Origin: Brachymonas denitrificans
GTDB lineage: Bacteria > Pseudomonadota > Gammaproteobacteria > Burkholderiales > Burkholderiaceae_C
DNA length: 64,000 bases
Reading direction: 5' to 3'
Assembly (NCBI RefSeq): GCF_907163135.1
Contig: NZ_CAJQUA010000001.1
Coordinates: 1,317,001 to 1,381,000, forward strand
The notes under the pieces were generated by a model. That model did no database searches. It was not told where the DNA came from and saw nothing but the letters and a program-made list of their open reading frames with translations. Each line of letters begins with the position of its first letter. The first letter of the stretch is position 1. The position numbers and the translations under genes were made by a program. This document shows, piece by piece, positions 35,452 to 44,921 of this stretch.

Positions 35452-37410
35452 TCAGGCTTCGACGATCATCCGTCCACGCATCTCCAGGTGCAGCGCGTGG
35501 CAGAAGTTGGTGCAGTAGAACCAGAACACGCCAGGCTTGTCGATCTTGAACGTCACCGACTTGGTCTCCAGCGGGTTCACCAGGAACTGCACGTTGTACT
35601 CGGGCAGGGCGAAGCCATGGGTCAGGTCTTCCACCTTGTCGAGGTTGGTCAGGATCAGCGTTACTTCGTCGCCCACCTTCACGTTGAACTCGATCGGGTA
35701 GTAGGTCGGTGCGATGGAGGCCATGCGCACAGTGACTTTCTTGCCTTCACGGGTGACACCGGTTTCCTTGGGCTCGCGCACGCCCTGCGGGAAGTCGTCC
35801 AGGCTGTACACCTGCTTGGTGTGGAGCCAGTCGCGCTTGAAGATCACGAAGTCGTGCGGCTCGGGGCGTACGGCGTTGTCGTGGGCCAGGATCATCTTGT
35901 CGCCGGTGATGTCGACCAGCTGGTCGTTTTCCGGGTGCATGGGGCCCACCGGCAGGAAGCGGTCCTTGGAGAACTTGTTGCCCACTGCCATCCAGATGCC
36001 GTCGGCCTCGATGGTCTCGGCCTGCGTGGCGTTGATGTGGCCCGGCTGGTACATCACGTCCAGACGGTCCACTACCGGGTTCAGCGCCTTGTCGCCGGCA
36101 TGCTTCTTGATGGCGGTCTCGATGTTCCACTTCACCACCTGGCTGTCCAGGAACAGCGTGGTGTAGGCGTTGCCGCGACCATCAAATGTAGTGTGCAGCG
36201 GGCCCAGGCCGATTTCGGGTTCGGCCACGATGGCCTTGTCGATTTCGTCAAGCTTGCCGTCGAACCAGTCCAGCACCTTCTGCAGCTCGATCACGGTGGC
36301 CGTGGGCGAGAGCTTGCCGGAGCAGACGAAGTACTTGCCGTCGGGCGTGGCGTTCACGCCGTGCGGGTTCTTCGGCACGGACACGCGCACGGACAATGCC
36401 GTCTTCGGATCCTTGTTGGCTTCCACCGTGCAATCGACCACCGGCACCTTGGAGTCGCCGATGGTGGTGAACTTGCCATCCTTCACGGCCTGCTCGATGC
36501 GGGCGATGTTGAAGAACAGGCAGGCATCGCGCTCGGCCGACATCATCTCGGCAAAGTGCACGCCATTCTCGGTGTTGTACTGGTTGCTGGCCGCCAGCTT
36601 CCCATCGAACGAGGTGGCCACCAGGTCGCAGTTGCCGTCGATGCGTGCCTGCCAGCGCACTTCCATGCTCTCGGCGTCCACGCAGGTGAACAGGCAGTGG
36701 TACTTGGTCGGATCATTCACGTCCTTGCCCTTGTTGGGCATGGGCACGTGGAATTCCTGGCCGCAGAACACGCGCGTGGTGTGGTTGATGGCGGGATCGA
36801 CCGGATCGCGCTTGTCCGGGAAGATGCCGTGGAAGCCCTGGATGTTCGGGATGGTGGTGATCTTGTCGCAGATCATGTAATCCAGGCGGAAACGCGCCAG
36901 ACGGGCGTTGATCTTGTCGTTGATCCAGCAGTACTTGCCGTCGTAGATGCCATCCTTGTACGAGGCATGGATGTGGTGGGTATCCGCCACGGTGTACTGC
37001 AGAGAGCCATCCGGCTTGGTGCCCATGATGGCCTTGGACTCGTTGGTCAGGCCCCAGCCGATCAGCGGATCGGGCACGAAGCAGGGAATGCGCAGCAATT
37101 CGCGCCCGGACGGAATGCCCAGCACGCGCATGTCGCCCGTATGGCCGCTGCTCCACAGGCCGTAGTGGGTATCCAGCTGGCCGGGCTTTACCTCGACCGA
37201 ACCGGCACCGCCGACCTTGTGCTCGCCGCCACCGCTGGCTGCCGCACCGGCACCGGAGGCTGCACCGCCTGCGGGACCCTTCTTGTCGTTACAGCCGGCC
37301 AAGCCGACCGCGCCCACTGCGCTGACGCCCACGGCCGCTGCAGAGTGCAAAAACCGACGACGGCCCAGACCGCTGACGGCACCCAATATCTTGCTCGTTT
37401 CCTCGCTCAT
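35452..37410 (-). CDS. nosZ: Nitrous-oxide reductase (clade I, Tat-exported)
   Basis: Periplasmic multicopper enzyme reducing N2O to N2, 652 aa. Tat signal with GLGRRRFLHSAAAVG, then a Gly/Ala-rich linker, a seven-bladed beta-propeller carrying the CuZ histidines (for example TVADTHHIHAS and the GLGPLHTTFDGRGNAYTTLF region), and a C-terminal cupredoxin domain with the CuA motif FWFYCTNFCHALHLEMRGRM. ATG 37410 gives the Tat signal; upstream in-frame sequence lacks it. First gene of the minus-strand nos operon, read from the divergent region with apbE. Confidence 0.98.
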   Translation of the reverse strand: MSEETSKILGAVSGLGRRRFLHSAAAVGVSAVGAVGLAGCNDKKGPAGGAASGAGAAASGGGEHKVGGAGSVEVKPGQLDTHYGLWSSGHTGDMRVLGIPSGRELLRIPCFVPDPLIGWGLTNESKAIMGTKPDGSLQYTVADTHHIHASYKDGIYDGKYCWINDKINARLARFRLDYMICDKITTIPNIQGFHGIFPDKRDPVDPAINHTTRVFCGQEFHVPMPNKGKDVNDPTKYHCLFTCVDAESMEVRWQARIDGNCDLVATSFDGKLAASNQYNTENGVHFAEMMSAERDACLFFNIARIEQAVKDGKFTTIGDSKVPVVDCTVEANKDPKTALSVRVSVPKNPHGVNATPDGKYFVCSGKLSPTATVIELQKVLDWFDGKLDEIDKAIVAEPEIGLGPLHTTFDGRGNAYTTLFLDSQVVKWNIETAIKKHAGDKALNPVVDRLDVMYQPGHINATQAETIEADGIWMAVGNKFSKDRFLPVGPMHPENDQLVDITGDKMILAHDNAVRPEPHDFVIFKRDWLHTKQVYSLDDFPQGVREPKETGVTREGKKVTVRMASIAPTYYPIEFNVKVGDEVTLILTNLDKVEDLTHGFALPEYNVQFLVNPLETKSVTFKIDKPGVFWFYCTNFCHALHLEMRGRMIVEA

Positions 37411-37529
37411 GACACGCTCCTTGACATAGTTCAGTGCCTGTAACCAAGCTCCCCAGCCCGGCCGGCACTTAAACCATTTACATACTAAGCGCGATCGGGC
37501 ATGTGCAACCAGATGCAAAATCCGTTCAG

Positions 37530-37543
37530 TTGATACAAGTCAA
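37530..37543. promoter_or_regulatory. FNR/DNR-like box between nosZ and apbE
   Basis: TTGATacaaGTCAA matches the TTGAT-N4-ATCAA consensus with one mismatch. It sits 120 bases before nosZ and 147 before apbE in the divergent region, placed to activate either or both under low oxygen or nitric oxide. Confidence 0.65.
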
Positions 37544-37689
37544 GCTATTGCCGCCCCATCCCGCCAACAGGGGACAGCTCAGACACAAGTCGAGACCATC
37601 TCATTAGAATGTGCCCTGTGTTTTGACGGTGGAAGATATGATTCCCTTACAGGGTTAAACCCGCCGCAACCCGGCGCTGCAGGAGCCGC

Positions 37690-38763
37690 ATGCGCCCGGT
37701 CACTGATGGATGGAGAGCAAGCATGATGGGTAGTCCAGTCTTCTCCCGGCGCGCCGCACTGGCTGCGCTGGGCGCCGTCGCGCCGCTGGTGGTGCTGCCG
37801 GTTTCGGCCGGCGTCACCGCCCCCTACCGCGCACGCCGCACACTGATGGGCACGGCAGTCGACATCACCGTGGCCGATGAATCGCAAGCCGGTGTCGCGC
37901 AGAAGGTGGATGCAGCCTTCGAGGCCATGCAGCGTCTGGAAGGCCTGATGAGCCGCTTCGACGGCTCCAGCGCCCTGAGCCGGCTGAACCAGTCCGCTGG
38001 TGGCCCGGGCATCGCCATTCCGCGCGAGATGCTGGAGGTGCTGCAGCAGGGCCAGGCGCTGTCGCGCAAGACCGGTGGCGCCTTCGAGCCCCTGCTCGGC
38101 CAACTCACCGCCCAGGCCGATCGCGACGCCGGCCCGCTGGACAATGCGCAGATCCGGCGCCTGCTGCCTCACGCGCGCAGCAGCGCCCTGCACCTCGACA
38201 AACGCGCCTCCCGTGCCCGCCTGAGCGATCCGCTGGCCCGTATCGACCTGGGCGGCGTGGCCAAGCTGCCCATTCTGCAGGCCGGGCTGGATGCCCTCAC
38301 ACAATCCGGCCTGCGCGGCTGCATGGTCAATGGCGGCGGCGACGTGCTCGCCTCGCGCCGTGCCGATGGCCAGCCCTGGCGCATCGGCGTGCGTGACGGC
38401 CTGCAGCCGGATCGCCTGCTGGCAGTCGTGCCGCTGCGCGAAGGCATCGTGGCCTCGTCGGGAGACTATGAACGCTACGTCACAATCGGTGGCACCCGCT
38501 ACCACCACATCATCGATCCGAAAACGGGCCGTCCGACGGCCGGCATCCACGGCGTGACGCTGGTGGCCGAAACCGTGGATCAGGTCAACGGTCTGGGCAC
38601 AGCCGCCATGGTGGCCGGCCCGGCAAGGGCTTCGCGCAGCCTGCAAGGCTGGGGAGTACCGGAGTTCATCGTGATGCATGCCGACCGCACGGTGGAAATC
38701 GGCGATGCACTCACAGGCAAGCTGCAGCCGCCACCGGGACAACAGGCGATCCGCCGCGCCTGA
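37690..38763 (+). CDS. apbE: ApbE-family FAD:protein FMN transferase (NosX role)
   Basis: 357 aa exported flavin transferase that attaches FMN covalently to threonine in SGAT motifs; the NosR encoded next door carries exactly such a motif. Twin-arginine-like leader SRRAALAALGA. Family motifs: RTLMGTAVDITV at the start of the domain, GGVAKLPILQAG, VNGGGDVLASR, and YHHIIDPKTGRP with the metal-binding aspartate. ATG 37690 has AGGAG upstream; ATG 37723 is an alternative nearer the signal. Divergent from nosZ over the FNR-like box. Confidence 0.92.
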   Translation: MRPVTDGWRASMMGSPVFSRRAALAALGAVAPLVVLPVSAGVTAPYRARRTLMGTAVDITVADESQAGVAQKVDAAFEAMQRLEGLMSRFDGSSALSRLNQSAGGPGIAIPREMLEVLQQGQALSRKTGGAFEPLLGQLTAQADRDAGPLDNAQIRRLLPHARSSALHLDKRASRARLSDPLARIDLGGVAKLPILQAGLDALTQSGLRGCMVNGGGDVLASRRADGQPWRIGVRDGLQPDRLLAVVPLREGIVASSGDYERYVTIGGTRYHHIIDPKTGRPTAGIHGVTLVAETVDQVNGLGTAAMVAGPARASRSLQGWGVPEFIVMHADRTVEIGDALTGKLQPPPGQQAIRRA

Positions 38764-38887
38764 TTCGGAGACACAAATCACACTGGCGGGCTTGAAGCGA
38801 AAGCTGCACGCTCGTTTTCATCCGCTTGCGCCAAGGTGTCCGGAAAATTCCCCTGCCCGACTGCCAAGGGGGCGGACTCAGCCAGCC

Positions 38888-40612
38888 TTACCCATTGCTG
38901 CGTCGCAGCGAGCGGCTAAGCAGAATCACCGGCACCAGCCCGGCCAGCACCAGCGCCAGGCTGGGCAGGGCCGCTTCGGTGAGCCGCTCATCACGCGCCA
39001 GCTGGAAAGCCGACACCGCCAGCGTATCCATGTTGAAGGGGCGCAGCACCATGGTGGCCGGCAGCTCCTTCATCACATCCACGAAGACCAGCAGCAGACC
39101 CGCCAGCACCGGCCCGCGCAGCAAGGGCAAATGCACTTGTCCCAGCAGACGCCAGCCGCCCACGCCCAGCAGGCGCGCCGACTCGTCCTGGCTGGACGGA
39201 ATGCGGGCATAGCCGCCCTGCACGCTCTGCAGCGCCACGGCAGTAAAGCGCACCAGATAGGCCCACAGCACCCCCAGCACCGTCGTCGTCACCAGCCCGC
39301 CGATCGTCCATTCGGGCTGCCAGGCCTGCAAGGCCGCCACCGGCAGCAGCAGGCCCACCACAATCACCGCTCCCGGCACCGCATAGCCCAGTGAGGCCAG
39401 CTGCAGCAAGCCGCCCGTCATGCGGCCGGGAAACAGCCGCGCGCTGCCCGCCAGCGCCAGTGCCAGCAGCGTTGCCAGCACGGCCGCAGACAGACCCAGC
39501 CGGATACTGTTCCAGGCCCAGGGCAGGAATTGCGCCCACATCACCTCCTGATCCAGCTCCAGTCCCTGCAGCAGGGGCCGCAGCATCATCAGCACCGGCA
39601 GCACAAAGCCCAGCAGCACCGGCAGCGCGCACAGCGCGTGTGCCAGCGCTTCCTGCATGCCCTTGAGCACCGGCACCCTGCCCTGCGTGCCGCCCTGGCG
39701 CTGGCCACGGCTGCTGGCAAAGCGCATGCGCCGGCGCGCGCGCCGCTCCAGCCACAGCAGCAAGGCCACCGTCGCCAGCAGCACCAGCGCCAGCTGCGTC
39801 GCCGCCACATGGTCGTCCATCACAACCCAGGCCTTGATAATGCCCGCGGTAAAGGTCTGGATGCCGAAATAGCTGGACACGCCAAAGTCCGCCAGCACCT
39901 CCATCAGCGCCAGCGCCACTCCCGCTGCCACCGAAGGCCGCACCAGCGGCAGCGCCACGCGCAGAATGCGCGTGCGCAAGCCCGTACCCAGCATCGCCGC
40001 CGCCTCCATCAGATGCGTAGCCCGCTCCAGCAGCGCCGTGCGCGCCAGCAGATAGACGTAGGGATAGAGCGTGACGATGAACAGGAAGGCCGCCCCCCAC
40101 ACCGTGCGCACCTCGGGCAGCATGCGCCCTTCGGCATCCAGCAGCGTGCGCAGCCAGGTTTGCGCCGGCCCGCTGAACTGCAGGAAATCGGTATAGGCGT
40201 AGGCGCTCACATAGGCCGGCATGGCCAGCGGCAGCAGCAGCAGCCACTCCCACTGCCGCCGTCCACGGAAATCGAACAGGGTCACCAGGCTGGCACTGCC
40301 CAGCCCCAACAGCAATGTGCCGATGGCCACCAGCACGCACAGCAACAGCGAAGTCCAGGCGTAATCCGGCAGCACCGTCAGCGCCATCTCGCGCACGATA
40401 TCGGCGCTTTCGGCATTCCACTGCAATGCCGCCGCCACTACAGCCAGCACCGGCAGCACCAGCAGCACACCCACCGGCAGCAGCCAGACGCGCGCCAGCC
40501 AGGCTCCCGACAAAGCACGCCAGCGCCCCGGCGCTGCAAACGAAGCGCCCTGCTGCGCGGGTGGATCACCCCCGGCAGAGGCCGGCATGGAAAAAGCTGA
40601 TGGATCACGCAT
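38888..40612 (-). CDS. fbpB: Ferric-iron ABC transporter permease (fused two-domain)
   Basis: 574 aa inner-membrane permease of the FbpB/SfuB type, about twelve spans forming two homologous permease halves. Each half has an EAA loop, for example EAAAMLGTGLRTRILRVALP and ESARLLGVGGWRLLGQVHLP. Diverges from the ATPase gene at 40684 across a Fur box. The start at 40612 lies only a few bases from that box; an internal ATG at 40588 is possible. The cognate binding protein is probably the one at 26193. Confidence 0.88.
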   Translation of the reverse strand: MRDPSAFSMPASAGGDPPAQQGASFAAPGRWRALSGAWLARVWLLPVGVLLVLPVLAVVAAALQWNAESADIVREMALTVLPDYAWTSLLLCVLVAIGTLLLGLGSASLVTLFDFRGRRQWEWLLLLPLAMPAYVSAYAYTDFLQFSGPAQTWLRTLLDAEGRMLPEVRTVWGAAFLFIVTLYPYVYLLARTALLERATHLMEAAAMLGTGLRTRILRVALPLVRPSVAAGVALALMEVLADFGVSSYFGIQTFTAGIIKAWVVMDDHVAATQLALVLLATVALLLWLERRARRRMRFASSRGQRQGGTQGRVPVLKGMQEALAHALCALPVLLGFVLPVLMMLRPLLQGLELDQEVMWAQFLPWAWNSIRLGLSAAVLATLLALALAGSARLFPGRMTGGLLQLASLGYAVPGAVIVVGLLLPVAALQAWQPEWTIGGLVTTTVLGVLWAYLVRFTAVALQSVQGGYARIPSSQDESARLLGVGGWRLLGQVHLPLLRGPVLAGLLLVFVDVMKELPATMVLRPFNMDTLAVSAFQLARDERLTEAALPSLALVLAGLVPVILLSRSLRRSNG

Positions 40613-40619
40613 GATAATT

Positions 40620-40638
40620 AATGAGAATTATATTCATT
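40620..40638. promoter_or_regulatory. Fur box in divergent fbpB/fbpC region
   Basis: AATGAGAATTATATTCATT matches the Fur consensus with AATGA/TCATT ends inverted. It lies between the two divergent start codons, and a TATAAT at 40644-40649 fits a promoter for the plus-strand gene. Expected to repress both when iron is plentiful. Confidence 0.75.
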
Positions 40639-40683
40639 TAATCTATAATTCTGCGATCCGCTTTCCAGATTTCGCCATCGCCC

Positions 40684-41736
40684 ATGCAACTGACTATAGA
40701 CTCCCTCAGCGTGCACTACCCCGGCCAGCCTGCCCCTGCGGTGCAGGACGTCAGCCTGTCGCTGCCGGCCGGTCAGATCGGCGTGCTGCTCGGCCCTTCG
40801 GGCTGCGGCAAGACCACGCTGCTGCGCGCCGTGGCCGGGCTGGAAGCGGTGTCTGCCGGCAGCATCACGCTGGCGGGCGAAGTCATCAGCAAGCCGGGCT
40901 ACGCCGTCGCCCCGGAACAGCGCCGCATGGGTATGGTATTCCAGGATTACGCCCTGTTCCCGCATCTGGATGTCGGCCGCAACGTGGCATTCGGGCTGCA
41001 GGCCCTGCCCAGGACAGAACGCCAGCGCCGCGTGACTGAAGTGCTGGAACTGGTCGGACTGGGCGGGCTGGAACTGCGCTACCCTCACGAACTGTCTGGC
41101 GGCCAGCAGCAGCGCGTAGCCCTGGCCCGCGCGCTGGCCCCGCGTCCGCAACTGCTGCTGCTGGACGAACCCTTCTCCAACCTCGACGCCGGCCTGCGCG
41201 ACCGCCTCGCGCAGGAGCTGCGCGACATCCTGCGCTGCCACGGCACCACCGCCCTGCTGGTCACGCACGACCAGCACGAGGCCTTTGCCATGGGCGACCG
41301 CATCGGCGTGCTCTACCAGGGCCGCCTGCAACAATGGGCCGATGCGGCCACGCTCTACCGCGAGCCAGCCACGGCCTTTGTCGCCCAGTTCATCGGCCAG
41401 GGCATGCTGGTGCCCGCCCTGCAGGATCCCGCACGTTCCGGCTGGATGCAGACCCCGCTCGGCGCCATCAGCGGCCCGCTGGCCGCCGGCGACTCCTGCC
41501 TGCTGCTGCGCGCCCACGAGATCGTGCACGACGCCGCATCGCCGCTGCAGGCCGAGCTGCTGCACAAGGCCTTCCGCGGCAGCCACTGGCTCTACACCCT
41601 GCGCCTGCCCACCGGCGAAACCGTGCTGGCCGAAATGCCCACCGACATGAGCCATGCGGTGGGCGATCGTGTCGCGCTGCGGGCGCAGCCGGGGCAGCTG
41701 GTCACGTTCAGCGAACCGGTACAGAAGGCAGCCTGA
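40684..41736 (+). CDS. fbpC: Ferric-iron ABC transporter ATP-binding protein
   Basis: 350 aa, FbpC/PotA-type ATPase. Walker A GPSGCGKTTLLRAVAG, signature LSGGQQQRVALARAL, Walker B LLLLDEPFSNLD, H-loop VTHDQHEAF. The C-terminal regulatory beta domain (about residues 240-350) is of the TOBE type usual for this family. Divergent partner of the permease at 38888. Confidence 0.9.
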   Translation: MQLTIDSLSVHYPGQPAPAVQDVSLSLPAGQIGVLLGPSGCGKTTLLRAVAGLEAVSAGSITLAGEVISKPGYAVAPEQRRMGMVFQDYALFPHLDVGRNVAFGLQALPRTERQRRVTEVLELVGLGGLELRYPHELSGGQQQRVALARALAPRPQLLLLDEPFSNLDAGLRDRLAQELRDILRCHGTTALLVTHDQHEAFAMGDRIGVLYQGRLQQWADAATLYREPATAFVAQFIGQGMLVPALQDPARSGWMQTPLGAISGPLAAGDSCLLLRAHEIVHDAASPLQAELLHKAFRGSHWLYTLRLPTGETVLAEMPTDMSHAVGDRVALRAQPGQLVTFSEPVQKAA

Positions 41737-41811
41737 TCTCCATGCGCGGCCTGGTGCCGTTCACGCAGACACATCCGGCGAAGCATTCCGCTGCCGAGCG
41801 CTACTGCGACC

Positions 41812-42714
41812 TTACGCTTTGCCGTGTGCCCAGCGCTTGTGCAGACGGCGCGCCAGACTGTCGAGCAGCCAGCCCAGCAGCCCGATGAACAGCACCACCG
41901 CCATCAGCTCCGAATACGCCAGCCGATCCCGCGTATCCAGGATGAAATAGCCCAGCCCCTTGCTCACCCCCAGCATCTCGCACGGCACCAGCACGATCCA
42001 GACGATGCCGATGGCCAGACGCAAGCCCGTCAGCACATGGCCCAGCACGGCGGGAACAATCACGCGCGCCAGCATCTCGCCTCGCGTCGCGCTGAGCGAA
42101 GCCCCCAGCTGCAACCAGTTCGGATCGATGGCGCGCACCCCTGCGCTGGTATTGAGCAGGATCGGCCAGACTGCCGCAAAAGTCAGCAAAAAATAGATAG
42201 GCGCATCGCCCACGCCGAACAGCATCACCACGATCGGCATCCACGACAGCGGCGAAATCATGCGCAGCAGCTGGAAGGCGCCGCCAGTGGCCTGTTCCAC
42301 CGCCCGGGAACGCCCGATCAGCAGGCCCAGCGGCACGCCGATCATCAGCGCCAGCACCAGCCCCACCAGGACGCGCTGCAGGCTGGCAAACACATGCGCC
42401 CACAGCTGCCCGCTGCCCAGCAGCCAGCCCAGGCTCTTGAAAGTCGGCCAAGGGGCCAGCAGGCTGGCGATCGGCATGGTCTGCTGGAGCAGCCAGGCAC
42501 CGAGCTGCCACAGCAGCAACAGCACCAACAGGCCCAGCGCGGCGCGCAAGGCAGAAGAGAAACCTCCGGAATGACGGGCTGCAGCGCCACCGGGGAAGCC
42601 CGAAGCCCTGGGGCCGCCGGCATCTCCGGCAATGGCGCCAGCTGCGGGAGTCTGTGCGTCTGCAGAAGCAGCCACAACGGCCGGTGTGGAAAGAGGCAGG
42701 GTCGTACTTGTCAT
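41812..42714 (-). CDS. NitT/TauT-type ABC transporter permease
   Basis: 300 aa from ATG 42714, chosen for a GGAAG site 8 bases upstream; a GTG at 42735 overlapping the preceding stop is the alternative. A long polar Ala/Gly-rich N-terminal tail of about 50 residues is followed by six spans and the EAA loop region LQLGASLSATRGEMLARVIVPA, as in SsuC/TauC/NrtB. Last gene of the rubredoxin operon. Substrate not readable: sulfonates, nitrate, cyanate and thiamine precursors all use this family. Confidence 0.88.
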   Translation of the reverse strand: MTSTTLPLSTPAVVAASADAQTPAAGAIAGDAGGPRASGFPGGAAARHSGGFSSALRAALGLLVLLLLWQLGAWLLQQTMPIASLLAPWPTFKSLGWLLGSGQLWAHVFASLQRVLVGLVLALMIGVPLGLLIGRSRAVEQATGGAFQLLRMISPLSWMPIVVMLFGVGDAPIYFLLTFAAVWPILLNTSAGVRAIDPNWLQLGASLSATRGEMLARVIVPAVLGHVLTGLRLAIGIVWIVLVPCEMLGVSKGLGYFILDTRDRLAYSELMAVVLFIGLLGWLLDSLARRLHKRWAHGKA

Positions 42715-42731
42715 GAACTGAACTTCCGTTG

Positions 42732-43901
42732 TCACGCCAGCAGGGTTTCCTGCCGTGCAAAGCTGGCTGGCAGCGCAAAGCGGGCCTGACTGCCGGTTGC
42801 CTCGATGGCACTGCGCACAAAGCGCTCGTCGACCAGCTCGCCGGCCACCCGTGCAGGGTCAAGGTCGCGCAGGAACAGGTTTTCACCCGCAATATGGGTC
42901 TGCTTGAGCAGTTCCACCAGTTTTTCGGTATAGCTGGCAAAGGGGTAAGGCTGAAAATCGATACGCGACTGTTTCCACTCGGGATGGCGGATCGCGCCTG
43001 TCTCCACATAACGCTGCCAGTCCGCCTGCGGCGGCGCCAGCACCTTGCCCAGCACCGCCGGCTGGTGCGGCGTGTACTTGCCCGCCCCCGCATTCGACAG
43101 CAGCGTAGCCGCCTCCGCGCGATGGTCCAGCGTCCACAGCTGCGCCTTCACCAGCGCCTGCGTCACCTTCTGCACCCAGTCCGGACGGCGCTCCACATCA
43201 TGCGCATGGGCCACCGTCACGCAGCATGCATGGTCGCGCCATACATCGCCGGTAAAGCGCAGCACCTTGCCCACCCCCTTGTTCTCGGCCACCGCATTGA
43301 AAGGCTCGGCCACGATAAAGCCGGCAATATTCTTCGCCGCCAGCGCCGCCACCATGTCGGACGGCGCCATCACGATCAGGCGCACCTGGCGCGGCCCCGG
43401 CGTATCGTTCTCGGTCACCTCCAGCCCGTTGCTGCGCAGCAGATACTGCAGCACCACGTTGTGCACCGAATACCAGAACGGAATCGCCACGGTCTTGCCA
43501 CCCAGGTCTGCCACGCTGCCGATGCCCGGCTGCACCGTCAGCGCCGAGCCGGCCATATGGTTCCACATCAGCACCTTCAGCGGTGACTGGCTGCCATAGC
43601 GCGCCCACACCGTCATCGGCGACAGCACGTGCACCAGATTCACCTGCCCGCTGATGAAGGCCTCCACCAGCTGCGCCCAGCTGCGGAACAGCACCGGCTG
43701 GTCCACCACCACGCCTTCGGCCTCGAACAGCTTGCGACTGTGCGCCACCAGCAGGGGCGTGGCATCGGTAATCGGCAGATAGCCGATGCGCAGCGGAGCG
43801 TCCGGCTGCATCGCATGGCGTTGGCCACAGGCCTGCAGCAGTGGCAGGCTGCCGGCACTTGTAAACAGCGCAGCCAGTTTCATCCATTCGCGGCGGTTCA
43901 A
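42732..43901 (-). CDS. CmpA/NrtA/SsuA-type substrate-binding lipoprotein
   Basis: 389 aa. Leader MNRREWMKLAAL with lipobox LLQAC (Cys25), then mature start LRIGYLPITDATPLLVAHS, which is closer to the nitrate/bicarbonate (NrtA/CmpA) branch than to SsuA. Includes the conserved GKTVAIPFWYSVHN and PSDMVAAL segments. It is 10 bases after the ATPase gene and touches the permease gene, so the three make one transporter. Confidence 0.88.
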   Translation of the reverse strand: MNRREWMKLAALFTSAGSLPLLQACGQRHAMQPDAPLRIGYLPITDATPLLVAHSRKLFEAEGVVVDQPVLFRSWAQLVEAFISGQVNLVHVLSPMTVWARYGSQSPLKVLMWNHMAGSALTVQPGIGSVADLGGKTVAIPFWYSVHNVVLQYLLRSNGLEVTENDTPGPRQVRLIVMAPSDMVAALAAKNIAGFIVAEPFNAVAENKGVGKVLRFTGDVWRDHACCVTVAHAHDVERRPDWVQKVTQALVKAQLWTLDHRAEAATLLSNAGAGKYTPHQPAVLGKVLAPPQADWQRYVETGAIRHPEWKQSRIDFQPYPFASYTEKLVELLKQTHIAGENLFLRDLDPARVAGELVDERFVRSAIEATGSQARFALPASFARQETLLA

Positions 43902-43911
43902 GGCATGCTCC

Positions 43912-44727
43912 TCAGATCACGTACTCGACGGTCTCGATCTGCTGGCGTTGCAGACGCGAATCACGCAGCGACTGCAGAATCTCCACACGCAACGCATTCA
44001 TCTGCAAGCCCACATCCTGGCGCGGGAACGGTGCCTGTAACTGCCACTGGCCAATCAGCCGTCCCGGGCTGTTGCCGATCAGCAGCACGCGATCGGACAC
44101 CGTCAGCGCCTCGTCGATATCGTGCGTCACCAGCACCGCCGCAGCCTGGTGCTGCGTGGCGATGGTGCGCAGCAGTTCCTGCATCTCGGCCCGCGTCACC
44201 TCGTCCAGCGCACTGAAAGGCTCGTCCAGCAGCAGCACCTTGGGCTGACGCGCCAGCGCACGGGCCAAGGCCACGCGCTGCGACATGCCGCCGGACAATT
44301 CGCTCGGGTAGGCTGCAGCCGCATGGCCCAGCCCCACCTCATCGAGCGCAGCATCCACTCGGCGCTGCAGTTCCGCCTTGCCCAGTTCCGGCTGGTGCCT
44401 GAAATCGAGCCCGAAGGCCACGTTCTCGCGCACGTTCAGCCACGGGAACAGCGAGGCCTGCTGGAACACGAAGGCCGCCCGCGGATGCGGTTGCTGCAGT
44501 GGCTTGCCGAACAAGGCCACTTCCCCGCGCTGTGCCAGTTGCAAACCCGCCAGCACCCGCAGCAGCGACGACTTGCCCACCCCGCTCGGCCCGAGCAGCG
44601 ACACCAGCTCGCCCGGCTGCAGCGCCAGCGAAAAATCCTGCAGCACCCATTTGTGCGAACCATCGCCCTGCGCATAGCCCAGGGCAATGTCGCGTGCTTC
44701 CAGCACCGTGGCAGCGTGTGTCGTCAT
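43912..44727 (-). CDS. NitT/TauT-type ABC transporter ATP-binding protein
   Basis: 271 aa. Walker A GPSGVGKSSLLRVLAG, signature LSGGMSQRVALARAL, Walker B VLLLDEPFSALDE, H-loop VTHDIDEAL, the SsuB/TauB pattern. It starts three bases after the rubredoxin stop, so it is translationally linked to that small gene. Confidence 0.9.
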   Translation of the reverse strand: MTTHAATVLEARDIALGYAQGDGSHKWVLQDFSLALQPGELVSLLGPSGVGKSSLLRVLAGLQLAQRGEVALFGKPLQQPHPRAAFVFQQASLFPWLNVRENVAFGLDFRHQPELGKAELQRRVDAALDEVGLGHAAAAYPSELSGGMSQRVALARALARQPKVLLLDEPFSALDEVTRAEMQELLRTIATQHQAAAVLVTHDIDEALTVSDRVLLIGNSPGRLIGQWQLQAPFPRQDVGLQMNALRVEILQSLRDSRLQRQQIETVEYVI

Positions 44728-44730
44728 GCG

Positions 44731-44910
44731 TCAGCGCTCCCCGTCTCCGTCCGGAATCTCGACGAAATCGTCTTTGCCGACGCCGCAATCCGGACAGGTC
44801 CAGTCGTGCGGAATATCCGCAAAACGGGTGCCCGGCGCGATGCCGTGCTCGGGCATGCCTGCGGCTTCGTCGTAGATCATTCCGCAGGGAATGCACATCC
44901 ATTGGCTCAT
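44731..44910 (-). CDS. Rubredoxin
   Basis: 59 aa one-electron carrier with a single Fe(Cys)4 site. Cysteines at 6 and 9 (CIPCG) and 39 and 42 (CPDCG) with typical aromatic and YDE residues. The ATG at 44910 gives the standard short rubredoxin. It lies between an acyl-CoA-dehydrogenase-fold flavoprotein and an ABC transporter, 11 and 3 bases away, so it is the probable electron donor or acceptor for that flavoprotein. Confidence 0.92.
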   Translation of the reverse strand: MSQWMCIPCGMIYDEAAGMPEHGIAPGTRFADIPHDWTCPDCGVGKDDFVEIPDGDGER

Positions 44911-44921
44911 CAAAAACTCCT

